Below are positions 7,395-18,400 of a stretch of DNA of 64,000 bases, piece after piece (the stretch's first letter is position 1; each line of letters begins with the position of its first letter). The stretch comes from Bacteroidetes bacterium B1(2017) (GTDB lineage Bacteria; Bacteroidota; Bacteroidia; UKL13-3). The notes under the pieces are model-generated. The model was not told the origin of the DNA. It ran no database searches and saw nothing but the letters and a program-made list of their open reading frames with translations. The stretch is taken from the NCBI GenBank assembly GCA_002256395.1, contig NKJG01000001.1:1054001-1118000 (forward strand). Reading direction: 5' to 3'. The position numbers and the translations under genes are program-made.

Positions 7395-9854
7395 ATGAAA
7401 TATTTACATATAGCACTTGTTTCTCTTTGCCTCCTTTGGGCCGGCAAAGCCAATAGTCAGGCCGTTCTATCCAATTTTGAATTAAGGATGGAAAATGGTC
7501 AATTCAATAATCCTTCGGCCTACCAATTTGATGTGTATCTATACAATAACAGCGCAAGCAGTTTTGAATTACGTGCAGGAACAGTTTCGTTTTGGATTAA
7601 CGCCACTTGGCGAAACGCTGGAACCATAACTCCTAGCATTGTTTCGAGTAGTTTAGTGGCAGGCCAACAAACAGGCACCTCTGCCTATACAAATGGTAGC
7701 ACCGACTTTTTTAGAAAATCTATATCGGCAGCAACTTCTGGAAGCGGAACCTCCATTGCTGCAAATACAAAAGTTAAATTGTTTACCATTCTGTTTACTA
7801 ATTCAAGCTCGTTTGCCTCTGGTTCAACTCCCAATTTTGCCTGGAAATTTTCGGGAACAAATGCCTGCGGATTTACCTATACCGACACGACAACTACCGC
7901 ATCGGCAATTGCTGTAAATTCTACCACGGTTACCGCTACACAAAGCAATTGCTTTACACCTACGTATTGGACAGGCTCGCAGTGGAATGCTGGTTCAACT
8001 ACTGCGGGTGCGGCAAGTACCGCCGTTCCTACTTCAAGTAAGGATGCTGTTATTTATAGTGGCACCTATTCTGGCGCATTACTCTGCAGAAACTATGCCT
8101 TATATGCCGGTACAACCCATACACTTGGCTCATCAACACTTGAAGCAACCGGAAACATTAATACAATAGGAACGTTTAGTGCAAGCTCTGGAACCATTAA
8201 TCTTACAGGTGTTTCAAGCAATCAAACTTCCAATCAAAGCATTACAGGAAATAGCATTACCGTTGCAAATTTAGGTTTTGGAACAAGCGGAAATGGTGGC
8301 ACTAAAACATTAGTTGCTAGAATTTCTGTCTCAGATGTAGTTACTCAAAGTGGTAGTGCTATATTGGCCTCAAACGGTAATTTAACTTTACTTTCAAGTG
8401 CATCTGGTACCGCCCGAATAGCTACTTTAAGCTCAGGAACAGATATAACTGGTAACATTAAAGTTGAACGCTACATTCCTGCTAGCTATAGAAGATATAG
8501 GTATTTAAGTTCTCCTGTGGTGGGTGGCACAACTTTGCAATGGCGCGATAATGGTGCTAGCACAGCAGGAAGAGGCATTCACATTACTGGCTCCACAGGT
8601 ACCGTTGACCCCTCTCTTAATAATGGAACAAGTGCCTATAAATATACCGAAAACCTAAGCGCTGGAGGCAGTGATATAAATAGCAAATGGCAAGCGGTTG
8701 ATGGAAATACTGGGCTAACAAACGGTCAAGGTTATAATGTTTTTGTGCGCGGCGATAGAACAAAAAACCTACTGCTTGCAACAGACACTGTTCCAAATAA
8801 TACTACTATATGGGTTAGTGGCACATACCCTGTTAGCCCTGTTACTCTACCTGTAACATATAACCCTACATTAGGAAACGGTTGGAATTTGGTAGGAAAC
8901 CCTTTCCCAAGTACCATTGATTGGGATGCTGTTTCGGGCTGGACAAAAACCAATATAGGCAATGCTATTTACATTTATAACACAACTGCAAACACCTTTG
9001 GAACCTACGATGGAACTACTAGTACAAATGGAGTTACAAGATATATTTCAAGTGGCCAAGCTTTCTTTATTCAAGCAAATGCAAGCTCGCCAGCCTTATC
9101 TGTTTCAGAATCAGCTAAGGTAGCAGCCCTTGGTTCGAACCTATTTAAAGGACCAGAGCTAAATTGCTTAAGAATTAAATTGTCTCAAGATGCTAGCGCT
9201 TGGGACGAAACAGTCATACGATTTATGGACAATAAAGTGGATTCATTTAATGCGAATGAAGATGTTCGTAAACTTCCAAATTCAACCCTTAATTTAGGTT
9301 CCTACTTTGGCCCCGAAACCTATGCCATTGTTAACTATTTAAACAAATCAAGTTTAGGTAATAAAACAGTGCCCCTACAAGCAAAAGTAAAAACACCAGG
9401 AACCTATACATTAAGCTTTTCGCAGGTTGCAGATTTTGATGCAAATGTGGAATTGTTTTTAAAGGATAATTACAAAAACACCAGCACCAATTTACGCCTA
9501 AACAACACGTATGTATTAGATATGGATACTACTTCTGCTGCCATGGCCGACGGGCGTTTGGAGATAATTTTTTCTACTAAAGCAAATGGTGTAAATGCCT
9601 TATTAGCCGAACCAAAAACACATGTTCTTGTTTATCCAAATCCAGCTAAAGAAAGTATTCATTTAAGCTTATCAGCAGGAAGTTTTGAGGCGGCTACCAT
9701 TAAGGTATTTACAGCCACTGGTGCCATAGTTTATCAAGGAATACATTCTGGAAATGCGGTTGAATTAAACATTGAAAACCTAAGCGAAGGAATGTACTTT
9801 ATTACAGTAGAAACAAATAAAAACCAACGGTTAAATACCAAGTTTAGTAAATAA
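7395..9854 (+). CDS. Secreted protein with T9SS type A C-terminal sorting domain
   Basis: 819 residues. The signal peptide ends near residue 21 (GKANSQA). A long Ser/Thr/Gly/Asn-rich body follows with beta-rich repeats and a segment around NGWNLVGNPFPSTIDW that recurs in Bacteroidota T9SS cargo. The C-terminal 75 residues form a type A sorting domain: VYPNPAKESIHLSL, then IKVFTATGAIVYQG and NLSEGMYFITVET. Such proteins cross the outer membrane by the T9SS and are processed to the surface or medium. No enzymatic motif is recognised. It sits in a probable operon with the BNR/dockerin-like protein upstream and the small membrane protein 4 nt downstream. Confidence 0.85.
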   Translation: MKYLHIALVSLCLLWAGKANSQAVLSNFELRMENGQFNNPSAYQFDVYLYNNSASSFELRAGTVSFWINATWRNAGTITPSIVSSSLVAGQQTGTSAYTNGSTDFFRKSISAATSGSGTSIAANTKVKLFTILFTNSSSFASGSTPNFAWKFSGTNACGFTYTDTTTTASAIAVNSTTVTATQSNCFTPTYWTGSQWNAGSTTAGAASTAVPTSSKDAVIYSGTYSGALLCRNYALYAGTTHTLGSSTLEATGNINTIGTFSASSGTINLTGVSSNQTSNQSITGNSITVANLGFGTSGNGGTKTLVARISVSDVVTQSGSAILASNGNLTLLSSASGTARIATLSSGTDITGNIKVERYIPASYRRYRYLSSPVVGGTTLQWRDNGASTAGRGIHITGSTGTVDPSLNNGTSAYKYTENLSAGGSDINSKWQAVDGNTGLTNGQGYNVFVRGDRTKNLLLATDTVPNNTTIWVSGTYPVSPVTLPVTYNPTLGNGWNLVGNPFPSTIDWDAVSGWTKTNIGNAIYIYNTTANTFGTYDGTTSTNGVTRYISSGQAFFIQANASSPALSVSESAKVAALGSNLFKGPELNCLRIKLSQDASAWDETVIRFMDNKVDSFNANEDVRKLPNSTLNLGSYFGPETYAIVNYLNKSSLGNKTVPLQAKVKTPGTYTLSFSQVADFDANVELFLKDNYKNTSTNLRLNNTYVLDMDTTSAAMADGRLEIIFSTKANGVNALLAEPKTHVLVYPNPAKESIHLSLSAGSFEAATIKVFTATGAIVYQGIHSGNAVELNIENLSEGMYFITVETNKNQRLNTKFSK

Positions 9855-9858
9855 AGAA

Positions 9859-10293
9859 ATGGATAAGCATACTTGTTTATTTCAGGTGAGTGCTAAACAA
9901 AAGGCAAAGAAATTTGCCTTATACTTTCTTTTACTCTGTTTAAGTTTTGCCCTACACTCAATTATTCATACCGAAATTATTAAGCGTACGGCAAAACTTA
10001 AATATGGAGTAGGCTACATCTATTCCTATGCTATTAGCCCAACTGGCAAGCTGGAGCTGCATTATTCTTATAAAAATAAAGAAGGAATCTATTTCCAAAC
10101 AGGCACCTTTTTAATGAACAAATTAGGCAACAACATAAACCCTCAAAGCTTTAAGGGAGCCTGTTGTTTAGTGCAATATTTTGATAGAGACCCAAAGATT
10201 TCTCAGGTTCTCTTATCCAATTTATTGCCTATACAAAGTCTTCTTAATTTTGGCGTGGAGTATGATATAAAAGATTCCTTAAATAAGCCCTAA
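9859..10293 (+). CDS. Small membrane-anchored protein of unknown function
   Basis: 144 residues. A basic N-terminus (SAKQKAKK) precedes one hydrophobic segment at about residues 19-36, so a single-pass inner-membrane protein with a periplasmic C-terminal part is likely. That part is beta-rich (GVGYIYSYAISPTGKLELHY) and carries adjacent cysteines (KGACCLVQYF). I recognise no family. It begins 4 nt after the T9SS protein and converges with the pirin gene, so it is the last gene of this transcript. Confidence 0.6.
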   Translation: MDKHTCLFQVSAKQKAKKFALYFLLLCLSFALHSIIHTEIIKRTAKLKYGVGYIYSYAISPTGKLELHYSYKNKEGIYFQTGTFLMNKLGNNINPQSFKGACCLVQYFDRDPKISQVLLSNLLPIQSLLNFGVEYDIKDSLNKP

Positions 10294-10311
10294 ACCTATT
10301 TAATAATCTTG

Positions 10312-11457
10312 CTAAGCTGGCCTTTCTTCATGCCCATCGGCATGCTTAGCAAACCTACCCAAGGTTCTTTCGTGCACTTGGTCGTATCTGCTCCAAGGCC
10401 AGCCGCCAAATTGGGTGCGGTGATAATCTTCAAATGCTTGGTTTATTTCGTCTTTCGTATTCATTACAAAGGGACCATATTGGATAACATGTTCACCAAT
10501 AGGCTTGCCTTGTAAAACTAATATACTTGTTTCCCCAGCTCCGCTTTCTAGGGTTAATTCCATATCTGGTTCAAGCGTTACAGCATGATATCTTGTGATA
10601 CTTTCACCATTAATTTTAAGCGTGCTACCTTCATAAAAATAAAGTGTTCTGTTCACTCCATTGCTGGCAGCTGGCAGGTTAATGCTAGCACCTTCTTGCA
10701 TTAATATATTCCAAACGGCAACTTCATGATCGGGAGCTGATGCCCAAGAGTTTGGTGGTGGACTTAATGCTTTATGTTTCCCAAAATTACCCGCCATTAC
10801 CTCAACAAGTGTTTTCTTACCTGCATTATCAACATGGTTAATTTTAGGAATCTTTTCGCCCCACAGCATTTTAAAATGGGGCTCTACCATTTTGTCTTTT
10901 GCTGGTAGGTTCAGCCATATCTGAAATAGCTCTAACGGATTTTCTTTGTCTTGGTTTAATAAAGGAAACATCTCAGAATGCTGTACTCCTTTTCCTGCCG
11001 TCATCCATTGCACATCGCCATTTCCATAACGGCCTGCTGCGCCTAATGAATCGGCGTGGTCTACCAAGCCTTTTCTAACTACGGTTATGGTTTCAAAACC
11101 TCTATGTGGATGACCCGGAAAGCCCGGAACCGTTTGCCCATGATACATTCTGTAGCCATCTTTTATGATAAAATCATCGCCCATGCTTCTGCCCACAAAG
11201 GCCGAAGGTGGCGGACCTAATGTTTCTGTTCCCTTTGGAAATTGGTCTTCGTGGTGAACACAAAACAAAAACGGATCTGCCGTTTCCCACATAAAGCCCA
11301 TGGGTTTAATCTGTTTAATTGGATTTCTCTTTTCCATACTTCCGTCTTCCATTTTTTCTACAATTTTTGCGGCTCCAACAAAAGGCGCACTAAGCAATGC
11401 CCCTAAGCCAATAGATACTCTCGATAAAAAACTTCTTCTAGCTAATTTGTCTTTCAT
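10312..11457 (-). CDS. Pirin family protein with Tat-type signal sequence
   Basis: 381 residues. The pirin bicupin N-terminal signature HPHRGFETITVVRKG with the metal-binding histidines is present, as are GKGVQHSEMFP and a C-terminal cupin half (PFVMNTKDEINQAFEDY). Pirins are Fe(II)-containing cupins, some acting as quercetin dioxygenases and some as regulators. This copy starts with ARRSFLSRVSIGLGALLSAP, a twin-arginine motif before a hydrophobic stretch, so it is probably exported folded to the periplasm, whereas most pirins are cytoplasmic. The start at 11457 lies only a few bases after the predicted transcription start. An enzyme role on a phenolic or other ligand is inference. Confidence 0.85.
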   Translation of the reverse strand: MKDKLARRSFLSRVSIGLGALLSAPFVGAAKIVEKMEDGSMEKRNPIKQIKPMGFMWETADPFLFCVHHEDQFPKGTETLGPPPSAFVGRSMGDDFIIKDGYRMYHGQTVPGFPGHPHRGFETITVVRKGLVDHADSLGAAGRYGNGDVQWMTAGKGVQHSEMFPLLNQDKENPLELFQIWLNLPAKDKMVEPHFKMLWGEKIPKINHVDNAGKKTLVEVMAGNFGKHKALSPPPNSWASAPDHEVAVWNILMQEGASINLPAASNGVNRTLYFYEGSTLKINGESITRYHAVTLEPDMELTLESGAGETSILVLQGKPIGEHVIQYGPFVMNTKDEINQAFEDYHRTQFGGWPWSRYDQVHERTLGRFAKHADGHEERPA

Positions 11458-11464
11458 ACAGGTC

Positions 11465-11472
11465 CAAATGTA
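11465..11472 (-). promoter_or_regulatory. -7 box of the pirin gene
   Basis: On the minus strand this reads TACATTTG, a perfect TAnnTTTG match 7 nt before the ATG at 11457, so the transcript would be almost leaderless. A TTTG occurs further upstream (11497-11500), but the 24 nt spacing is longer than usual. Confidence 0.45.
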
Positions 11473-11511
11473 TTACTTTGAAGGTATTTGTTTTGTCAAA
11501 AAAAACAAGTT

Positions 11512-14223
11512 CTATGGCTCTAATTTCAACTCTATATCAAACTCAAAATGCCCCTCTTGGTAGGCTTTATAATTGGTGTGCCAATAGTTATTAAACACAT
11601 ATAAAAACAAGGTCGACGTGTTTTGGTTTTCTCTACTCCACACTTTTGACCCATTGGTTTTATCTTCATTTATTATTCCGCCAACTTCGTATAAGGCAAC
11701 CTGCGGGCAAGATATGCTTAGGTTCAAACCTTTGCCAATAAGCTTTACTTTATCTTCTACACAAATAAACTCTTTATTAGAACCCGCCAATTGCGTTTCT
11801 GGGTAACTCAACCAATGAGTCTTATTTCCATAATAAATACTCTTATTTCCTAAGGCAAAAGGAAGGGCGATATGCATGCTTTCTTTGTTCTTCTCAATTT
11901 GTTTATCAAAGCTATAGCGACAAACTATACGCCCCTCTTTTTTATATAAGATATAGTATATGCTAAGATTCGTTAAAGAGGGTAAACTCCCCTTTACAAG
12001 TATCTCTTCTACCAATTCGTTATTACGTATTGGTTCAATACTAATGGCGCTTAATCTATTTGTTTTACTTGGGTTAATGCCCAACATATAAATAGGTTCA
12101 AACAGGCCATACTCCAAATTATCCGATATAATATTATTGCCCTTTACAAGCAGTGTTTTTAGGCCTCCATGTGAAGGGTCAATTTCCATTTTCTCTATTT
12201 GGTTCGAAGCAACAGCGCTACTTGCAGGTTCTTTATAAACGATTCCTAAGCCTTTAGAAATTTTGTTATAATAAAACTCTGCCGAGTCTAAAAAGGCTTT
12301 CTTTATGCGCCATTGCTCTGTGGTAAAAGCAATCTCGGGATCTGAAATACTACACCAAGAACCCCAGGTATGTTCATGAAACAAAACCACATTTTTATGC
12401 ACTAAATAAAATTCATTCTCATACTTCAACTTTGCCTTGCTGCTTTTACATGCCTCCTCTAAAGCAAGGGTTTTTTGAACCAAGCTGCGCATGGCCATTT
12501 CTTCCTTTGCGGTAGAATAGGCCCCGTCTTCCCAATACGGACTTATCTCTCCAGTATACGTAGGCAATTGGCTTTGATGCTCTGTTTCAAATTTTTGATA
12601 CAAGGTATTAAGCGAGGCAATATGTAATTGCGGAACCAAAAATTGCTTGTTCCATTGCTTTACAAAATCGCATAATAAGGTGTCAACTGGGCCATTATCA
12701 CTAATTTTAGTATAGCGCAATTGAACATCTTCATACGGGTAATTGCTTGCTAATAATTCTTGGCAATAATCAGAAATGCGTTGCTCCCACGTTTCTTGTT
12801 TCGTTGCATCAGGAATGCCATGAAAATAGGAATACCCCTTCCCTGCTGTCCATACTAACAATCGCTTTGTACTTGCGCTATCCGGCTTCCAATAAAAGGC
12901 CTTATCGCCTTGTTGCTCTATTACCGAACCAACTCTATCGCCTTTATCGGCTAATGAACCAACATAATTAGGGCCAAATGAAAGGTATGGAATACCATTG
13001 TTTACATACGAATTAAACCCCGAGTAGGATAGACCTGGAATATCGGTGGTCATTACGTTGCTAATTTTTATGCCGTTTGTGGCTTGTAGTTTTTTGGCAT
13101 ATTCTAAGGCCCAATCCAATTCTTTGGGCTGAGCCAAACCGGTAAGTATATTGGCATAATTGGCCGATAAAACAATATTGCCACTCTTCACATAAGTGAT
13201 AAATTGCTCCTTTTCGCTCTCGCTTGCCACACGTAAAAAATTCTCTACCGCCCATAAAGATTCTATATGCCAATACGGTTGTTCGCGTGCATATTTATTT
13301 ACCGCAATCCATTTAATTGCGCTACGTATATTTCTATTTTGAATTTGCTCTACCTCTGTTTGAAGATGAGAATACCCTATATCATTATGCGAATGATGAA
13401 TAATATTAAACACATAATTATGGATGGGTTTTAATTCAATACTTGCATACACCGTATCGGTTCTGTTTAAAACACACACAACCTTATCAACTCCTGTTGT
13501 TACTGGGTTATAGGCTGCTACACTTAGTTTATTATATCCCTCCTTTACAACAAATTGATGGTGTATTCCACCTATAAGAACTTGAAAACTTGAACTACCT
13601 TTATACGGGTTATCTAATAAAATATTAACCTGTCTTTTTTGATCTTCACGTAAAACCAAATTTGTTGCTTGAATATCTACCTGCAACTTTTTAGCATACA
13701 TAAAAACCATTAACCAATCGCGGCTATTTTGATTTTGACCTTCTATAGAAAATACTGCTTTCTCTTTAACTAATTTAGAGGGTACGGTAATAAACAATTT
13801 ACCAAAACCATCCTTATTTAAATCGTATTCTTGTTGCACAAACTCAAAGCCTGAACCCTGTGTATTTTGGCCCACATACCTATAGTTTCCAAGCTCCTTC
13901 ATTTGCGTGGTTAGGGTAAACAAGCGCTCTCCATTTAACGTAATATCAAACAAACGCGCGCCGCTACTCGTACCTGTTGAATGACCAATTAGTACCTCAT
14001 AACAAACCCTATCTTTCTTGCCAGAATACGTTGGAGCTAGCCAAGAAACAGGCATTTTTCCAAGCGTGCGCGTAAGCATAGCCTTAGGCGCAAATTGATG
14101 TAAGGGCGAGAAATACATAATTTCTTCGCCAACAACTTTGCTTTGGTAACCCTGCAAGGTATCTGCCTTTTGAGCCAAACAAGGCAAAGCACTAACACAT
14201 AATATAAAAAGGAGCTTCTTCAT
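11512..14223 (-). CDS. GH38-like secreted glycoside hydrolase (alpha-mannosidase-like)
   Basis: 903 residues with a signal peptide (MKKLLFILCVSALPCLAQ). Near residue 275 is HHSHNDIGYSHLQTEVEQ, matching the HxD zinc-binding start of GH38 enzymes. Near residue 391, MTTDIPGLSYSG supplies a candidate nucleophile Asp, and HEHTWGSWC near 620 supplies a further histidine ligand candidate. The C-terminal third is beta-rich as in GH38. The family hydrolyses alpha-mannosidic bonds by a retaining mechanism, but this is a divergent member, so the substrate is not certain. It lies 46 nt downstream of the SPFH gene and may be cotranscribed with it. Location is periplasm or outer surface; no T9SS domain is seen. 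Confidence 0.7.
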   Translation of the reverse strand: MKKLLFILCVSALPCLAQKADTLQGYQSKVVGEEIMYFSPLHQFAPKAMLTRTLGKMPVSWLAPTYSGKKDRVCYEVLIGHSTGTSSGARLFDITLNGERLFTLTTQMKELGNYRYVGQNTQGSGFEFVQQEYDLNKDGFGKLFITVPSKLVKEKAVFSIEGQNQNSRDWLMVFMYAKKLQVDIQATNLVLREDQKRQVNILLDNPYKGSSSFQVLIGGIHHQFVVKEGYNKLSVAAYNPVTTGVDKVVCVLNRTDTVYASIELKPIHNYVFNIIHHSHNDIGYSHLQTEVEQIQNRNIRSAIKWIAVNKYAREQPYWHIESLWAVENFLRVASESEKEQFITYVKSGNIVLSANYANILTGLAQPKELDWALEYAKKLQATNGIKISNVMTTDIPGLSYSGFNSYVNNGIPYLSFGPNYVGSLADKGDRVGSVIEQQGDKAFYWKPDSASTKRLLVWTAGKGYSYFHGIPDATKQETWEQRISDYCQELLASNYPYEDVQLRYTKISDNGPVDTLLCDFVKQWNKQFLVPQLHIASLNTLYQKFETEHQSQLPTYTGEISPYWEDGAYSTAKEEMAMRSLVQKTLALEEACKSSKAKLKYENEFYLVHKNVVLFHEHTWGSWCSISDPEIAFTTEQWRIKKAFLDSAEFYYNKISKGLGIVYKEPASSAVASNQIEKMEIDPSHGGLKTLLVKGNNIISDNLEYGLFEPIYMLGINPSKTNRLSAISIEPIRNNELVEEILVKGSLPSLTNLSIYYILYKKEGRIVCRYSFDKQIEKNKESMHIALPFALGNKSIYYGNKTHWLSYPETQLAGSNKEFICVEDKVKLIGKGLNLSISCPQVALYEVGGIINEDKTNGSKVWSRENQNTSTLFLYVFNNYWHTNYKAYQEGHFEFDIELKLEP

Positions 14224-14269
14224 AGTTGAAACACTTATAAAGAAAAGTTAGAGAATAAAGTCCTAAAAA

Positions 14270-15193
14270 CTATGGCTTCAGTTCTTGCTTAACCATCATG
14301 GCTTGTATTTGGCGCATGGTTTTTTCCATCCCATCTGGACTGCCATCTAAGAAAATAACATTGCCTTTTCCATACTCTGCAAAGTTCTTAACGGCTTCTG
14401 TCCACATGCTAAATAAAATAACATTCGTATCTAAATTGGCTTGCTTCATTTCTTCGGCGGCATTGCTCATACCCTTGGCAACCGCTTCTCTAAATAAGGC
14501 CACACCCTCACCTCTAAGCAAGGCTGCTTGCTTTTCGGCTTCGGCAGATATTTTAATTGCATTACCCTCTGCTTCGGCAGCTTTGGTTTTTGTAATTAAT
14601 AGTGCCTGACCTTCATTTTCGGCAGCTGCTTTTAAGTTGTTTGATGCTACCACTTTACTCATACTCTCAATAATGGCTTGATCAAAGGTGATATCATTAA
14701 TCTGAAGATCTTGTAAATGGTAACCCCAAGTAGAAAGGGTATGGTCTATTTGATCTTTCACAAAATCTACAATCTCTTTGCGTGAAGCTAAAACTTCTGC
14801 TTGTTTTTTGGAGGCCACAAACGCTCTAATGCTACCTTCAATGGTGCGAATTAACGCTTGCATTAAATCCTTTTCGCTAAAAAACTTAAAGGCTACACGT
14901 TGTATGGTTTCATCCTCTTGATCCATAACGCTAAACAAAAGCATCGATTTAAAATACACATTTGCTTGGTCAATGGTAACCGCTTGAAACTCCAATTCTA
15001 CCGAACGGTTTTGAATAGAAATCTTTTTATACACCTGCTCAATTATTGGAATTTTTAGGTTCAAACCCGGCTGCATAATGCGCTTGTATTTACCAAACAC
15101 AGTAATAACGGTTACAGTACCTTGTTGCACTGTTTGTAGGCCTGTAAAAAGTATTAAGGCAACTAAAATAAAAATGATAACGAGTACGTACAT
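14270..15193 (-). CDS. SPFH/band-7 (stomatin/prohibitin-like) membrane protein
   Basis: 307 residues. One N-terminal transmembrane helix (about 1-22) is followed by the SPFH domain: GTVTVITVFGKYKRIMQPGLNLKIP, cut here as GTVTVITVFGKYK and MQPGLNLKIP. An Ala/Glu/Lys-rich coiled coil follows at about 185-235 (AAAENEGQALLITKTKAAEA), as in stomatin and HflC-like proteins. Members form oligomeric membrane scaffolds, often tied to membrane microdomains or protease control. No NfeD-type partner gene is adjacent; the downstream neighbour is the GH38-like gene. Confidence 0.85.
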   Translation of the reverse strand: MYVLVIIFILVALILFTGLQTVQQGTVTVITVFGKYKRIMQPGLNLKIPIIEQVYKKISIQNRSVELEFQAVTIDQANVYFKSMLLFSVMDQEDETIQRVAFKFFSEKDLMQALIRTIEGSIRAFVASKKQAEVLASRKEIVDFVKDQIDHTLSTWGYHLQDLQINDITFDQAIIESMSKVVASNNLKAAAENEGQALLITKTKAAEAEGNAIKISAEAEKQAALLRGEGVALFREAVAKGMSNAAEEMKQANLDTNVILFSMWTEAVKNFAEYGKGNVIFLDGSPDGMEKTMRQIQAMMVKQELKP

Positions 15194-15396
15194 AATCTGC
15201 GTAATTTTTTTGTAAAATGAGTTGGGCTGTTTTGCTTAACGTAAGAAAAACTATCTGCAATTAAGAGGAAATTCGGGCTATTTCAAACAAAAAAACAAAT
15301 TCAATTGTTTTGCATGATTTCAACTTAAAATCTCTTAAAGGTTTTTGAGTTAGTCATTTAAAAATCGGGGAAGTCAGATTTATTACTATAGGACAC

Positions 15397-15404
15397 TATC
15401 TTTG
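15397..15404 (+). promoter_or_regulatory. -7 box of the giant beta-helix gene
   Basis: TATCTTTG at 15397-15404, a perfect TAnnTTTG, 38 nt before the ATG at 15443. A clear -33 TTTG is not seen. The remainder of the 249-nt gap to the divergent SPFH gene shows nothing else I can name. Confidence 0.5.
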
Positions 15405-15442
15405 TCTAATTAGAATTAAAAAAACATTAATTAAAACAACAT

Positions 15443-18400
15443 ATGAAAACTAAATTACTCTATCTATCTAAAGGCCTTGTAGGAACAATTTTGTTCCTCC
15501 TCATAGGCACTTTTCAATTGGGGGCTCAGGCCTTGTCTGGCACTTATTCTATCCCAGGAAACTATGCCTCCATTGAAGCTGCCATTGCTGCTTTAAATAC
15601 CAATGGCGTGAGTGGAGCAGTAACCTTTAATATTGGAGCAGGTTCTTCGTATACAGAATTTCCCACCTCCACTTTGGTTTTGGGAAGTGCTACATTAAAT
15701 GCAACAACCTCAAACACCAATACCATCACTTTTCAAAAGGCAGCAACGGCAACAGCCAATCCATTAATAACAGCTTATGCTGGAACTAAGTTAGCCACAT
15801 CTGCCGACTCAATTGATGGTATTTGGGCAATTGCAGGTACCGATTTTGTGACGATTAATGGCATTGATTTGCTTGACCCAACGAGCAATACCACCCCAAC
15901 TACCTGCATGGAATTTGGATACGGTTTGTATAAATTAAACGTAAACGATGGGGTAAATAATACCACCATAAGAAACTGTGTAATTACCTTAAATAGATTA
16001 AATGTAACCGCACCTCCGGCTGGTGCTAGGAGTAATATTGGTGGGTCTACAGGTATAGATATGATAAACGCAACCCGACAAGTAGTAAATACCGCCTTGG
16101 TTCAAACAGCCGTATCTGGTGCAAACTCAAACAATAAATTCTATTCAAACACTATTCAAAACTGTAATTTCGGTATTGCTTTGGCAGGTGCCACTGTTGC
16201 TTCTCCATATACACTTGCTGATTTTAATAATGATATTGGAGGTAACTCTTACTTAACAGGAAATAATATTATCAATTTTGGTGGAGGTGTTGGTGCTACC
16301 ATTCAATGCGGTGCAACTTATATTAGCAACCAATACAATGCAAATATTTCATATAACAATATCAACAACAACGATGGCTCGGGTGTAAATCATCCAGTAA
16401 CCAACCGTGGAATTTGGTTGTTTGGAAATTCACCAGGAGCAAGTATCAATGTTAACTATAACACAATTACCATTAAAAGCGGTGCAGCAACGGGTTCCAT
16501 TAATTGGTGTATAGATATGGAAATGGCACAAACAGGAGCCAATGGAAATACCATTAATATTAACAACAATCAATTACTTAATTGTACAAGTGCCACTGGT
16601 TCAACAGTTGCCTTTACGGGTATTTGGGCAAACTCTGCTCCAACAACCATGAACATTAACAACAATTATTTCTATGGATTTACCTATAATGGAACTGCAG
16701 CCTCTCAAGTAGCATGTATCCTTAATCAGTTGGCTGGTGTTGGAACATTAAATATTAATAACAATAGTATAGATTCTACAACCTTACTTGGAGCATCGGG
16801 TGCGTTTTATAATATTGTATCAACAGCTGCTACTCTTACTGCAACCAATATCAACGGAAACACAATTACTAGAACTACTTTAAATTCTATCGGAGCAGGT
16901 TCTCAAACAATGTATCCTATTTTTAATTCGGGTACAACCCCTGTAGTAAATATAATAGGAAACACCATAAACAACCTTACTAGAAATGGAACAACGGGTG
17001 GCACTACCATTGGTATATATCCATCCAGTGGAACCATTCAAAATGTTAGAAAAAACACCGTTTCTAATATGTCTATTAATGGAACAGGAGCTACATCTAC
17101 CATGTATGGTATTCAAACAAGTTTAGGTGTATTAAATATTGATAGTAATATTGTCTTTAATTTATCTGTAAATAAAGTATCTGGAACAGGTGCTTTGTAT
17201 GGTATCTATAATATTTCATCGCCTACCAACGAAACTTTCTCTAATAATCAAATATACAACCTTACTCACTTAGGAACCGGCTTGGTATATGGTATTTATG
17301 CCTTTACCACCACGGGTGTTAGAACTGTTAGAGACAATACCATTTATAATTTAACAGGGAATGGAGGGAATGTGGTTGGTTTATTAATGCTATCGAGTTC
17401 TCCAACCATTACTAGAAATAAAATTTATAGTTTACGAAGCAATGGTGCCACTACCGGAACCGTTTTTGGCATTTCTTTAACTAGTTTAGGTACCTCTGGT
17501 ATTGCTACCATATCAAACAATTTAATTGATAGTTTAATAGCACCAAATTACAGTGGAACAACCGATGCCATTAGAGGTATTAGCTCAACTATTACAACCG
17601 CTACAACAAGTCTTAGAATTTATTATAATACCATCCGATTAGGTGCTACCACAGGTGGTGCCAACTTCTCTTCGTCGGGTATATTTTTTACGGGCGGAAC
17701 AGTAGCTACTACTGCAACGCTTGATTTAAGAAACAATATTATTGTTAACAATTCAACTCCTATAGGAACAGGCTTAAGTGTGGCTTTAAGAAACTCAACC
17801 ACCACTTTTAGCAACTACGCAAGCACCTCTAACAATAACTTGTTTTATGCGGGTACACCAGGTGTGGCCAACTTAATTTATTATGATGGCGTTAATTCCG
17901 ATCAAACCATTGCTGCATTCAAAAGCAGATTAGTTTCTTTTGAACAAGCCTCGTTTACCGAGAACCCAACTTTTATTAGCAGCATTGGCTCTTCACCAGA
18001 TTTCTTGCACTTAGATTTATCAACGCCTACCCGGTGCGAAAGTGGTGCGGCAAATATTGCTGGTATTACCACCGATTTTGACAATGCGGTTCGTCAAGGA
18101 AATGCTGGTTACCTAGGTAGTGGAGCCGCTCCTGATGTGGGTGCAGATGAAGGCAACTTCCCTGGCATTAGCATGGTGTTAGATTCAATTATGGTGGATC
18201 AAATTACTGCTGCAGTTCCTATTAACTCTACAAACCAACAAATAGTTGCCATACGAGTTCATACCTCAAACAGCTTTGCTCCGTTTACCTTGAGCTCACT
18301 AAAACTAAACACCTCTGGCACTACTAGTGTAAATGATATTCAAAACGCCAAGGTGTACTTTACAGGAAATAGTGCTGCTTTTAATACCAGCACACAATTT

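Noticed and set aside
10311-10350. GCTAAGC/GCTTAGC hairpin at the end of the pirin gene as a terminator
   Set aside because: It lies in the coding part of the gene and has no T run on either strand.
11300-11563. Plus-strand frame across the pirin start and GH38-like stop
   Set aside because: It overlaps two well-supported minus-strand genes and covers the pirin promoter; its composition is not protein-like.
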